Positions 1-6,683 of a DNA stretch of 64,000 nt are shown piece by piece. The position numbers were made by a program, and so were the translations under genes. This DNA is from Actinosynnema sp040640215 (lineage in GTDB: Bacteria > Actinomycetota > Actinomycetes > Mycobacteriales > Pseudonocardiaceae), in the NCBI RefSeq assembly GCF_040640215.1, contig NZ_JBFABG010000003.1, forward strand, positions 248,001-312,000, read 5' to 3'. The notes under the pieces were generated by a model. The model was not told where the DNA came from. It saw only the letters and a list, made by a program, of their open reading frames with translations, and did not search any database. Every line of letters begins with the position of its first letter. Within the stretch, counting starts at the first letter, position 1.

Positions 1-380
1 GGTCTGTCTTTCGCGAGGTAGGCGGCGGGGTCATCCTTCGGCTTCGAAGGCGGGATGATCGGCCAGAAAACGGTGACGACGAGCAGGACAGCGGACAGGG
101 CGTACGAGAGGAGGTGCCAGGGTAAAGGCACAGCGGAGACGAGGTCGCGAGCTCTGCGACCACCTAGAACCTGGAGGCGGTATATCAGCAGTGCCACCAC
201 GATCGCCAGGACGCCCAGGACCAGCCCGATGACCGGGGCGAGTTTCTCGGTGATGGGGCTCGCCAGGACGACCCGCCCGAGGAAGATCGACAGCGCGCCG
301 GCCGGGACGATCCAGAGCAGCTCACCACGTACGGAGCGGCCGAAAGAGCCGATGTTTTCGACAGGCGGGGTATCCACCAT
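1..380 (-). CDS. partial membrane protein, truncated by window edge
   Basis: The reading frame is open from an ATG at 380 (codon 378-380) to the left edge, about 126 codons, so the C-terminus is missing. The translation begins MVDTPPVENIGSFGRSV and has two or three hydrophobic stretches: one near residues 18-35, a long one around residues 45-65 (VIGLVLGVLAIVVALLIY) and one near residues 90-110. A charged segment rich in Lys, Asp and Pro follows. No family is recognised. An in-frame GTG lies 15 bases upstream of the ATG, just after an in-frame TAG, so the start is constrained to these two. No strong ribosome site is visible. The frame has the usual high GC at third positions, which supports coding. 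Confidence 0.6.
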   Translation of the reverse strand, partial: MVDTPPVENIGSFGRSVRGELLWIVPAGALSIFLGRVVLASPITEKLAPVIGLVLGVLAIVVALLIYRLQVLGGRRARDLVSAVPLPWHLLSYALSAVLLVVTVFWPIIPPSKPKDDPAAYLAKDR

Positions 381-790
381 CTGTGGTCCAGTCACCGGAT
401 CAGGCTAGTTGCCCCGAAGGGTCCGCACCATCGACTTGAGGTTACGAGTTCATCGCCGATCACGACCGCCACTATCGAATTCACAAACCTACGCCGACAA
501 CGCCGACGCCCACAGATGAACCACGGGAACGATGCCGGCCAATAGAAACGCACGGCGCGAAGCAAGCGCTTCCCTGACCGGACTGCGGCCACCACACCCG
601 CTTCGAGGCCAGGAAGGTCCGGACACGGGTCGAAACGATCCCAGCGACGAACGTTGATCGCTGCGCGACGAGCGGTCACCCCCGCGTTGGGCGGACGGTG
701 CCGACCTGGTCACCCGCCTCCGCACTCGGTCTCTACGCTCGGTAGCATTCCACGCTTAATGGGAATATCGATCACAGCTCTGCGGAATCT

Positions 791-806
791 TCACTCGATC
801 GAGTGA
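791..806. promoter_or_regulatory. 16-bp perfect palindrome
   Basis: The sequence TCACTCGATCGAGTGA is its own reverse complement. It lies in a region without genes, about 310 bases upstream of the gene at 1115. The length and symmetry fit a dimeric repressor site. No regulator gene is adjacent, so the binding protein is unknown. Confidence 0.35.
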
Positions 807-996
807 GGAATGACACTGCCGCGCGCTTGAACTGACCGGTAGGAAATCTGAGGGTATCCACGGGCCACTCAGTCGCGCTGGAGACCACACGATCGGCAGC
901 GCCGATTGGGTCACGCCACTCGGCGCTCGTCACCGGCTACTCGGCGCAGGGGCACCTTCAGAGCGGGACACTGACCCGTTGGGTGCGTCATGCTCA

Positions 997-1019
997 ATAT
1001 GCCGTCACACACGGCATAT
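997..1019. promoter_or_regulatory. inverted repeat, 9-bp arms with 5-base spacer
   Basis: Arms ATATGCCGT and ACGGCATAT surround a CACAC spacer. The site is about 100 bases upstream of the start codon at 1115 and immediately before the hairpin at 1029-1056. AT-rich ends with a central spacer fit an operator better than a terminator. The regulator is unknown. Confidence 0.35.
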
Positions 1020-1028
1020 GGAATAAAC

Positions 1029-1056
1029 GCGGCCCCCTGCGCGAACAAGGGGCCGC
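1029..1056 (+). promoter_or_regulatory. GC-rich hairpin ahead of the gene at 1115
   Basis: Arms GCGGCCCC and GGGGCCGC pair around a 12-base loop. There is no T-run after it on the plus strand. It sits about 60 bases before the TTG start, so it may be a 5' leader structure (attenuator-like) or a terminator for transcription entering from the left. Confidence 0.35.
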
Positions 1057-1114
1057 AGCGTCCCCACCCATCTCCCTGGCCTAGCAACCAGAAGATCCTT
1101 CGGAGGAACAACTG

Positions 1115-1465
1115 TTGAGTGTAGAGCCGTCCACCTCACCATGCCCAGGTTTCGGGCACACACAGCCGGGTGAGTTCACCCGTACAGGCGTTCGGTCCAG
1201 CCTGGCCCTTCACCACGTGCCCGAACTGGGCGACCTGCGGCACGCTGAGCCGCACACCGGCCGCAACCCGTTGGTGTGCAAGGAAAACCGCTGCTCCAGC
1301 ACGGTCGCCTTGCGCCACCGGACACGAGTCCTGCTCGGCCTGGCCGTGCCCGGTCTCCTCGTCATCGTGGTGCTGCTCGGCAGTTGGTCGATCGTCTCCC
1401 TGGGGCTCGTCGCCGTGTGCGCGATCCTCACGTTCCTCGACTGGCCGACACCTGCTTTGGCGTGA
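1115..1465 (+). CDS. small membrane protein, unknown function
   Basis: This 116-residue protein is read from a TTG start, chosen because a strong GGAGGA ribosome site (1103-1108) lies 6 bases before it. The N-terminal two thirds is polar, with Cys and His residues (a Cys pair in VCKENRC). The C-terminal part, about residues 70-108, is strongly hydrophobic (VLLGLAVPGLLVIVVLLG and IVSLGLVAVCAILTFL), enough for two membrane helices, so the soluble part probably faces the cytoplasm. No family is recognised. It lies 128 bases upstream of the DUF6119 gene in the same direction and may be co-transcribed with it. Third codon positions are mostly G or C from about residue 30 on, which supports the frame. 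Confidence 0.5.
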   Translation: MSVEPSTSPCPGFGHTQPGEFTRTGVRSSLALHHVPELGDLRHAEPHTGRNPLVCKENRCSSTVALRHRTRVLLGLAVPGLLVIVVLLGSWSIVSLGLVAVCAILTFLDWPTPALA

Positions 1466-1593
1466 GCACCTGAGTCTGCTTTCGCAGACGTCCCTCCGGC
1501 ATCTCACTCGACACCACCGCGACGGGTGCACCCCCGCGCCTCCCCCCGGCTCGCCCGTGCGCCCGTCGCGGTCCGCAGAAAAGGATTTCCGCT

Positions 1594-3204
1594 TTGGCCC
1601 GCCAACCCCTCCCCTGCGCCCCGATGACGATCTACCGATTCGCCGGGGGCCAACCTCCCCGGCAGTACTTCGCCTTCTCCGAAGGCGTCATCATCGAGTA
1701 CGACGGCCCGACCGCGATCGCCGGCGTGCAGGCCCACCTGGTCGCCGGTGCCCGCGCCGTCGACGCCGCCTCGTGGGGCAAGCACGTCGCCGGGATCACC
1801 GGTGAGCACCTGGAACTCTCCGCCTACCTGCCCTTCACCCTCATCGTGGTGCCGGTCCGCGAGTGGGTGGTGGTCGCCGCCTCCGGCAGTGGCCGCCGCC
1901 TGCTCGACGACCTGCGGTCGGACGAGGGCTTCGGGCTCCGGTACGCCCTCCGCAGGCTCGACCCGACCGGACTCCGCACGGTCGGCAGCCACCTCCTCGA
2001 CATCTCGGCCCGCGTCACGCAGACCTCCTCCCCCTCCGGCAGCACCGTGCCGGGCTTCCGCATCGAGCCCGCCGGCGAGCAGCACCAGATCCGGGCGGGT
2101 GATTCGCTCACCATCCAGATCGGCAACTCGCCCGAGACGTTCCTGGCCGACCTGGAGGAGCTCTGCCGCGTCGTGGAGGAGAGCGACGAGAACTCACCGC
2201 TCCGCTTCCTGCCCCAGGTGCGCCCCCTCGGCGACGACGACCCGCTGATCCCCGATCTCGAGGGCCGCCTGGCCGTGGCCCTGGGCGGTGACGACCGGTT
2301 CGGACCGCTCGGGTTGTGCCGGCCGTCCGCAGCGGCGTCGGCGATGGACGAGGCGAACTCCTTCTACACCAACAGCGTGGGCGGGCTGGGTCCGATCGAC
2401 CTCGACGCCGACCTCGACATCGAAGCCGTCACCGAGCGCTTCGCGTCGATCCCGACCTCGGTCCGGGTGAGCGAGCTGCACGACAGCCGCCTGATGCCGT
2501 GCGCCGACGAGCACGGCGAGGAACTGCTGACCCGCCCGATCCCGATGGACCGCTGGATCGCCTTCGAGACGACGATCGACACCCACACCTACTGCCTGCA
2601 CCAGGGGCGGTGGTACGAGATCGGCCAGGACGCCGTGCGGCAGGTGCGGAGTCAGGTGGCCGAGCTCCTGGCGAACAAGAGCGACCTGGAGTTCCCGCTC
2701 TGGACGCCGACCGGCAAGAGCGACGACGAACACCGCTACTGCGAGAAGGTGGCCCTCCAGGACGGGTACCTCTGCCTGGACAAGAGCTTCGCCCACACAC
2801 CCATGCACCCGACGTTCGAGCTGGCCGACGTGATCGGCCCGAAGAACGAGGTGGTCCACGTCAAGTGGCCGGCACGGGCCACGGCGGCCAGTCACCTGGT
2901 CACCCAGGCCCGGGTGTCGGCCTGGGCACAACGCCTGGAGCCGGCCGCGCTGGAGCAGCTCGACGCGAAGGTGCGCCTGATCGACAGCCGGCGACGCGTC
3001 GCGGAACGGCCTCGGGTGGTCGTGCTGGCCATCGCCGGGCGGCAGTGGGAGGTGAAGCAGCTCTTCACCCTGTCGATGGTGGACCTGCTGCGGCTCAACG
3101 AAGACCTGCACCACCACGGGGTCGAGTTGCAGTTCGCCGACATCCCGTTCGTGGCCAAGAAGTCAGGGCGCAGCGCGCCGCAAGCGGACGGCGAGGCTGC
3201 CTAA
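1594..3204 (+). CDS. DUF6119 / TIGR04141 family protein
   Basis: This 536-residue soluble protein matches the family of sporadically distributed proteins known as TIGR04141 (DUF6119) along its length. Recognisable blocks are an N-terminal TIYRF strand, a GFGLRYALRRLDPTGLRTV-like segment near residue 110-125 preceded by GSGRRLLDD, a short AGDSLTIQI segment, and a central WIAFETTIDTHTYCLHQGRWYEI block. Near residues 415-440 comes a VHVKWPARATAASHLVTQARVS block, close to the invariant 'hVK..g.s..SHLf.Qg.vS' of the family. The start is a TTG with AAGGA 8 bases upstream; an ATG at 1624 (MTIYRF) is the alternative. Members are patchily distributed and have no established biochemical activity that I can name. 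It sits between two small membrane proteins, beside a tRNA, which suggests an accessory module. Confidence 0.85.
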   Translation: MARQPLPCAPMTIYRFAGGQPPRQYFAFSEGVIIEYDGPTAIAGVQAHLVAGARAVDAASWGKHVAGITGEHLELSAYLPFTLIVVPVREWVVVAASGSGRRLLDDLRSDEGFGLRYALRRLDPTGLRTVGSHLLDISARVTQTSSPSGSTVPGFRIEPAGEQHQIRAGDSLTIQIGNSPETFLADLEELCRVVEESDENSPLRFLPQVRPLGDDDPLIPDLEGRLAVALGGDDRFGPLGLCRPSAAASAMDEANSFYTNSVGGLGPIDLDADLDIEAVTERFASIPTSVRVSELHDSRLMPCADEHGEELLTRPIPMDRWIAFETTIDTHTYCLHQGRWYEIGQDAVRQVRSQVAELLANKSDLEFPLWTPTGKSDDEHRYCEKVALQDGYLCLDKSFAHTPMHPTFELADVIGPKNEVVHVKWPARATAASHLVTQARVSAWAQRLEPAALEQLDAKVRLIDSRRRVAERPRVVVLAIAGRQWEVKQLFTLSMVDLLRLNEDLHHHGVELQFADIPFVAKKSGRSAPQADGEAA

Positions 3205-3325
3205 GCGAACCAGGCAGGTGGTGTCGGCAGCCGTGAACGGCCCGCCGACACCACACCTCCCGTCTGGATCAGACCCGCCTGTTCTCGCCCACCCCATTCA
3301 CACGACAGCGCAAGAAGGGACCTCT

Positions 3326-3439
3326 GTGACGTTGTGGCTGAACCTCGCCACGGCAACGCTTCAGACCGCCGTCGCAGCTCTAGCCGTCACATCGGCAGTT
3401 CTGCGAGTTCGACGCGCACGACGTGGCGACCACAAGTGA
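3326..3439 (+). CDS. 37-residue single-helix membrane peptide
   Basis: A GTG at 3326 follows an AAGGGA ribosome site by 5 bases. The product is 37 residues: a hydrophobic segment (about residues 3-26, LWLNLATATLQTAVAALAVTS) followed by a basic tail (RVRRARRGDHK), the topology of a single-pass membrane peptide. It is followed after 23 bases by a strong terminator at 3463-3498. The gene could belong with the DUF6119 gene 121 bases upstream. The same frame is open further upstream to 3218, but only the short version has a ribosome site. Function is unknown. Confidence 0.4.
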   Translation: MTLWLNLATATLQTAVAALAVTSAVLRVRRARRGDHK

Positions 3440-3462
3440 TCACCGACGCCTGAGCGTGGCCA

Positions 3463-3498
3463 GCGGGCCGTCATGCCGATGACAGCATGACGGCCCGC
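3463..3498 (+). terminator. strong hairpin terminator
   Basis: Two 14-base arms, GCGGGCCGTCATGC and its complement, enclose an 8-base loop. It closes the plus-strand unit that ends with the DUF6119 gene and the small peptide gene. No long T-run follows, which is common for actinobacterial terminators. Confidence 0.75.
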
Positions 3499-3515
3499 CG
3501 CGACCAAGAGAGGAA

Positions 3516-3550
3516 AACCACGCACCGTGAAGAACTTTCGGTGCGTGGTT
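3516..3550 (-). terminator. terminator of the CAU tRNA gene
   Basis: Arms AACCACGCACCG and CGGTGCGTGGTT pair around an 11-base loop. Read on the minus strand the stem runs into TTTTCCTCTCTT, a typical intrinsic terminator. It lies 16 bases beyond the 3' end of the tRNA gene. Confidence 0.8.
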
Positions 3551-3565
3551 CAAGGGGGACACACA

Positions 3566-3643
3566 TGGTGGGGCGGGTGGGGTTCGAACCCACGACCTGA
3601 CGGATTATGAGTCCGCTGCTCTGACCAGCTGAGCTACCGCCCC
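3566..3643 (-). tRNA. tRNA with CAU anticodon (elongator Met, or Ile2)
   Basis: A full cloverleaf is seen on the minus strand: acceptor stem GGGGCGG/CCGCCCC, D-arm GCTC...GAGC, anticodon stem GCGGA/TCCGT with loop CTCATAA (anticodon CAT), and T-arm GTGGG-TTCGAAC-CCCAC. An encoded CCA follows the discriminator A. A CAU elongator-type tRNA is either methionine or the lysidine-modified isoleucine tRNA; sequence alone does not settle this, though Met is more common. It is not the initiator, which lacks the first acceptor pair. The gene's 3' end faces the accessory region to the left, a usual integration point for mobile elements. Confidence 0.9.
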
Positions 3644-3729
3644 CCTGATGTGCGGTTCAGGAGAGTACAGATCAGCGGTCCCCGCGTCTCGGCAACCCGG
3701 CAGCACGTGACCAACCCGTGTGCAAGCCG

Positions 3730-4575
3730 CTACGGGGCTCCGAGGTCCGACGGCTGGTAGCCGGCCGGGTAGCCGGGGTAGGTGCGGTTGCCCGGGTCGT
3801 TGGTCAGGCCCGGGGTGCGGCGGGGTGGGAGGTGGCGGACGAGGCGGGCCCTGAGGCGCAGGGCGCTGCGTTCGAAGGCTCCCAGCCACGGCGGGGGCGC
3901 GGTGAAGCCGAACGCCCGGACCATGCGCTCGTCCAGCAGCGCCACGACCGCCCGGGACGTCACGGCCCTGGGCACTGGGTACCAGGAGCAGAACAGGTCC
4001 AACGTGTACTGGCCGATCCGGCGGTTCGTGTCGTGGTAGACGAATTCGCGTTCCTCGTACACCCTCTTGAACGCGCGGAACTCGTCGTAGTCGTCCGGCA
4101 GGTCGCGGATCGCCATGCGGGTTCCCACGGCCCGGTAGAAGTAGAACGCCCCCAGGCGCTCCTGCGTGGTCAGGGGACGCCAGCCGTACCGTTCCAGCCA
4201 GTCGATCGGCTCGTACACGAACGTCGACAGCACGTACTTCATGTCGTCGTTCGCGATGTCGTACCGGCCGTGCAACCGGTTCACCACGCGCAGCGCCTCC
4301 TTGCCCCGGGGCGAGTCGTAGCCGTTGTCCACGAGTTCGGCCATGAGCAGGGCGGTGTCGTCGTAGCGCTTCTGCGTGCGCCGCTCGAACTCGCCGGTCC
4401 TGGCGAGGAGCCCGGAGATGGAGGGCACGCAGTAGGTCTTGAAGAGCGCGAACTCCAGGGAGCGCACGTAGTCCCACGGGAACTCGTAACCGGACGACAC
4501 GCGCAGGATGCGCTGGTGGTCGTGCACGGGGTCCAGGGACTCGATGAGGCGGCGGTTGGCATAGCGGTCCGGCAT
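3730..4575 (-). CDS. oxygenase MpaB family protein (DUF2236)
   Basis: This 281-residue protein belongs to the DUF2236 family, which includes the fungal oxygenase MpaB and the latex-clearing protein Lcp. These are helical b-type haem proteins. Family features are the early SGYEFPWDYVRSLEFALFKT segment, TGEFERRTQKRYDDTALL, the DIANDDMKYVLSTFVYEPIDW block and the TNRRIGQYTLDLFCSWYP segment. The conserved His-containing stretches (RLHGRYD, YHDTNRR) could supply haem ligands. The start at 4575 (MPDRYANRR) is preferred because GGCAGG lies 8 bases upstream; a GTG at 4647 would add 24 low-complexity residues. The substrate cannot be predicted. It stands alone between two tRNA genes. Confidence 0.75.
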   Translation of the reverse strand: MPDRYANRRLIESLDPVHDHQRILRVSSGYEFPWDYVRSLEFALFKTYCVPSISGLLARTGEFERRTQKRYDDTALLMAELVDNGYDSPRGKEALRVVNRLHGRYDIANDDMKYVLSTFVYEPIDWLERYGWRPLTTQERLGAFYFYRAVGTRMAIRDLPDDYDEFRAFKRVYEEREFVYHDTNRRIGQYTLDLFCSWYPVPRAVTSRAVVALLDERMVRAFGFTAPPPWLGAFERSALRLRARLVRHLPPRRTPGLTNDPGNRTYPGYPAGYQPSDLGAP

Positions 4576-4824
4576 GGGCACAGCCTGCCGCACGGGGAGG
4601 ACGGGAGAGGGAGGCGAACGGGTGGTCTCGTAGACGCCCCGAGTCACCTGCGAAACGCGGGTCTCGCGGCCGGGGGATCACCCGGACGTGTGATCTTCGG
4701 CGCGCTCGCCGGGCCGTCGGCAGGTTTCGCGCACGGGCTCACCGGCCACCCTGCGGGCGACAGGACCGGGATGCGACACCGAGCGGAAGAGACCGGATGA
4801 TGCGCGGCACGGCCAGAAAAGTTC

Positions 4825-4851
4825 AGCCCCCGTCCGGCGCGGACGGGGGCT
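4825..4851 (-). terminator. terminator of tRNA-Asn
   Basis: An 11-bp stem (AGCCCCCGTCC paired with GGACGGGGGCT) has a 5-base loop. On the minus strand it is followed by GAACTTTTCT, so it ends the tRNA-Asn transcript 14 bases downstream of that gene. Confidence 0.8.
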
Positions 4852-4865
4852 GACCCGGGAAGATG

Positions 4866-4937
4866 CTCCCCCTACTGGATTCGAACCAGTAACCCTTCGA
4901 TTAACAGTCGAATGCTCTGCCATTGAGCTAAGGGGGA
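4866..4937 (-). tRNA. tRNA-Asn (GTT)
   Basis: On the minus strand the cloverleaf has acceptor TCCCCCT/AGGGGGA, D-arm GCTC...GAGC, anticodon loop CTGTTAA with anticodon GTT, and T-arm ACTGG-TTCGAAT-CCAGT. The discriminator is G and the CCA is not encoded. All arms pair without mismatch. Confidence 0.95.
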
Positions 4938-5075
4938 ATGTTCGGTTGTCTCGCCGGGCCTCGACGGCCTGACGGGACATAACTCTAGCGCATCCGGAAC
5001 AGTACCTGCACAGACCCCCCTCCCGATCCGGCAGGATGGGATGTGACCAGGCACTTTGGCAGCAGAGGAGACCTC

Positions 5076-5318
5076 ATGAAGGGCATCCTGTTCGGGGCGG
5101 CCGTCGGCTACGTCCTCGGGGCGCGCGCGGGTCGCGCGCGGTACGACCAGATCGCCCGCGCCTTCCGCGCCCTGGCGGACCACCCGGCGGTGCAGGGCGC
5201 GGCGGGGATCGTGCGGGCCAAGGTGGGCGAGAAGACCGGTTTCAAGCGGCGCTCGGCCACCAACGGGCACCGGGCCGACCCCTATCGACGGGACCCGGTG
5301 ATCCCGCGCGCCAACTAG
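5076..5318 (+). CDS. small YtxH-like protein
   Basis: This 80-residue protein starts at the ATG at 5076, 5 bases after a GAGGAG ribosome site. An in-frame upstream GTG (5043) has no such site. It opens with MKGILFGAAVGYVLGARAGR, a glycine-rich single membrane segment followed by RARYDQIARAFRAL, the arrangement of the YtxH-like small proteins common in actinobacteria. The C-terminus is basic and probably unstructured. The cellular role of the family is not established. It is transcribed away from tRNA-Asn and converges with the methyltransferase gene. Confidence 0.7.
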   Translation: MKGILFGAAVGYVLGARAGRARYDQIARAFRALADHPAVQGAAGIVRAKVGEKTGFKRRSATNGHRADPYRRDPVIPRAN

Positions 5319-5343
5319 CGCGGCCGGAGCGCGGCGGGAGCGG

Positions 5344-6090
5344 CTAACGCACCCGCGCCACGGCGAAAACACGCCGGAACGGGAACCATGTCGTGCCGTC
5401 CGGGCGTTGCGGGTACTCCGCGCGCAGCAGGGGTGCCAACCGGGCTCGGAACTCGGCCCACGCGGCATCGTCGAGCGCCGCCCGCACCGGCCGGAGGGTC
5501 GTTCCCGTGAGCCACTCCAGCACCGCGTCCGTCCCCGTCAGCCGCTGGAGGTAGGTCGTCTCCCAGGCGTCCACCTCGGCGGCGGCCAGGACGTCCGCAT
5601 AGCCCTCCGGACCGAGCACCGGGGACACCGGCACCAACCCAGTCAACCAAGGCCAGGAGCGGGCGATCAGGGCCCGGGTGACGGCGTGCGACGGGGCGTC
5701 GGAGTTGCCCGGCACCTGCATCCCCAGCCACGCCCCGGACGGCAGCGCGTCGACCCACCGCCGCACCAGCGCCTCGTGCCCCGGCACCCACTGCAACACC
5801 GCGTTGGTGACCACGACGTCCGTGTCCGCCCCCGGCATCCACGTCGTGACGTCCTGGACCCGCGCGTCGAGACCGCGCTCCCGTGCGGCGGCGACCATCT
5901 CCGGCGACGAGTCCAGGGCCTCCACGACCGCCGTGGGCCACCGCGTGACCAACGCCCCGGTCAGGTTCCCGGGCCCGCATCCGAGGTCCACGACGCGCCT
6001 CGGCGACACCGCCCCGATCCGGGCGACCAGGTCGTGGAAGGGCCTCGACCGGTGGTCGGCGAACGCGAGGTACCGCACCGGGTCCCACAT
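5344..6090 (-). CDS. tam: trans-aconitate 2-methyltransferase-like protein
   Basis: This 248-residue class I SAM-dependent methyltransferase resembles Tam, which esterifies trans-aconitate, an inhibitory by-product of the citric acid cycle. It starts MWDPVRYLAFADHRSRPFHDL, typical of Tam, followed by motif I VVDLGCGPGNLT (about residues 33-44), the acidic ribose-binding VEALDSSPEMV, and the TDVVVTNAVLQWVPGH segment at motif IV. The C-terminal YPQRPDGTTWFPFRRVFAVA is also family-typical. The ATG at 6090 is chosen because homology begins there, although the frame is open for another 150 codons. Substrate assignment is from similarity only. The minus-strand neighbour upstream is the dnaG-linked hypothetical. 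Confidence 0.8.
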   Translation of the reverse strand: MWDPVRYLAFADHRSRPFHDLVARIGAVSPRRVVDLGCGPGNLTGALVTRWPTAVVEALDSSPEMVAAARERGLDARVQDVTTWMPGADTDVVVTNAVLQWVPGHEALVRRWVDALPSGAWLGMQVPGNSDAPSHAVTRALIARSWPWLTGLVPVSPVLGPEGYADVLAAAEVDAWETTYLQRLTGTDAVLEWLTGTTLRPVRAALDDAAWAEFRARLAPLLRAEYPQRPDGTTWFPFRRVFAVARVR

Positions 6091-6173
6091 GCGACGCACC
6101 TCCGTTGCCCACCGGCACGTACCAGCACGTACCGGCGCAAACCGGCGCGCGCCGCTACAGTACGAGCGTACGG

Positions 6174-6683
6174 CTAGGAGTCCTCCCGCAGCGAGGCGAG
6201 CTTCGCCGCCGTTTCCGCCGCGATCTCCCGCACCCGTGCCACGTCGGCGTCCGGGTCCGGCCGCACCTGCAACACCACGCCGTCCCGCCCCGACACCTTG
6301 CGCTGGAGGAACCACGCCCCCGGATCTTCGTGCCGGTGCCGCGACCGGATCGACCCGGTCACCCGGGCGTGCACCACCTCGGGCACCTTCCCCGGCGTCG
6401 CCAACGGGTACCGCACGGCCGGCAGGTCGCGCAGCAGCACGGCTTCGCCGGCCACCCCGTCCTCCTCGGCCTCGATCACGCTCAGCGCGTTCCCGCTCCA
6501 GGACGCCTTGGACACCAGGTGCCACCCGAGCCGGCGCGGCCCCGGCAGCCACAACCCGAGCGTGGTCGCGACCAGGAACCCGTCACCGGTCGCGGCGGAC
6601 GCCAGCACGTGCTCGTCCCGCGCCAGCTCCCCGGTGAACCCACCGGGCGCACCGGAGCCGAACACCCTGCGCCAGATCCCCAT
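6174..6683 (-). CDS. conserved hypothetical downstream of dnaG
   Basis: This 169-residue soluble protein starts at an ATG sharing one base with the dnaG stop codon (TGATG), so the two genes are translationally coupled. The sequence has alternating hydrophobic residues in short strands (DGFLVATTLGLWLPGPRRLGWHLV and KASWSGNALSVIEAEE), suggesting a PH-like beta fold. It ends in a helix rich in Ala and Glu (VREIAAETAAKLASL). Similar proteins accompany dnaG in related actinomycetes. No enzyme motif or signal peptide is visible. Function is unknown. Confidence 0.75.
   Translation of the reverse strand: MGIWRRVFGSGAPGGFTGELARDEHVLASAATGDGFLVATTLGLWLPGPRRLGWHLVSKASWSGNALSVIEAEEDGVAGEAVLLRDLPAVRYPLATPGKVPEVVHARVTGSIRSRHRHEDPGAWFLQRKVSGRDGVVLQVRPDPDADVARVREIAAETAAKLASLREDS

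Larger units (their letters stand above)
381..1114. other. gene-poor region with several inverted repeats
   Basis: No convincing gene is seen in these about 730 bases. The short frames on the minus strand lack ribosome sites, family features and the third-position GC pattern. The stretch looks less GC-rich than its surroundings. It carries a 16-base perfect palindrome at 791-806, an inverted repeat at 997-1019 and a GC-rich hairpin at 1029-1056, the last two just before the gene starting at 1115. It probably holds the promoter and control region of that gene. Confidence 0.5.

Noticed and set aside
392..725. Two overlapping minus-strand frames of 78-95 codons
   Set aside because: Arg/Cys-rich translation, no ribosome site, no third-position GC bias and no resemblance to known families.
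3218..3325. N-terminal extension of the 37-residue peptide gene
   Set aside because: Upstream in-frame codons lack a ribosome site and encode Pro-rich text, whereas AAGGGA lies at the right distance before the GTG at 3326.
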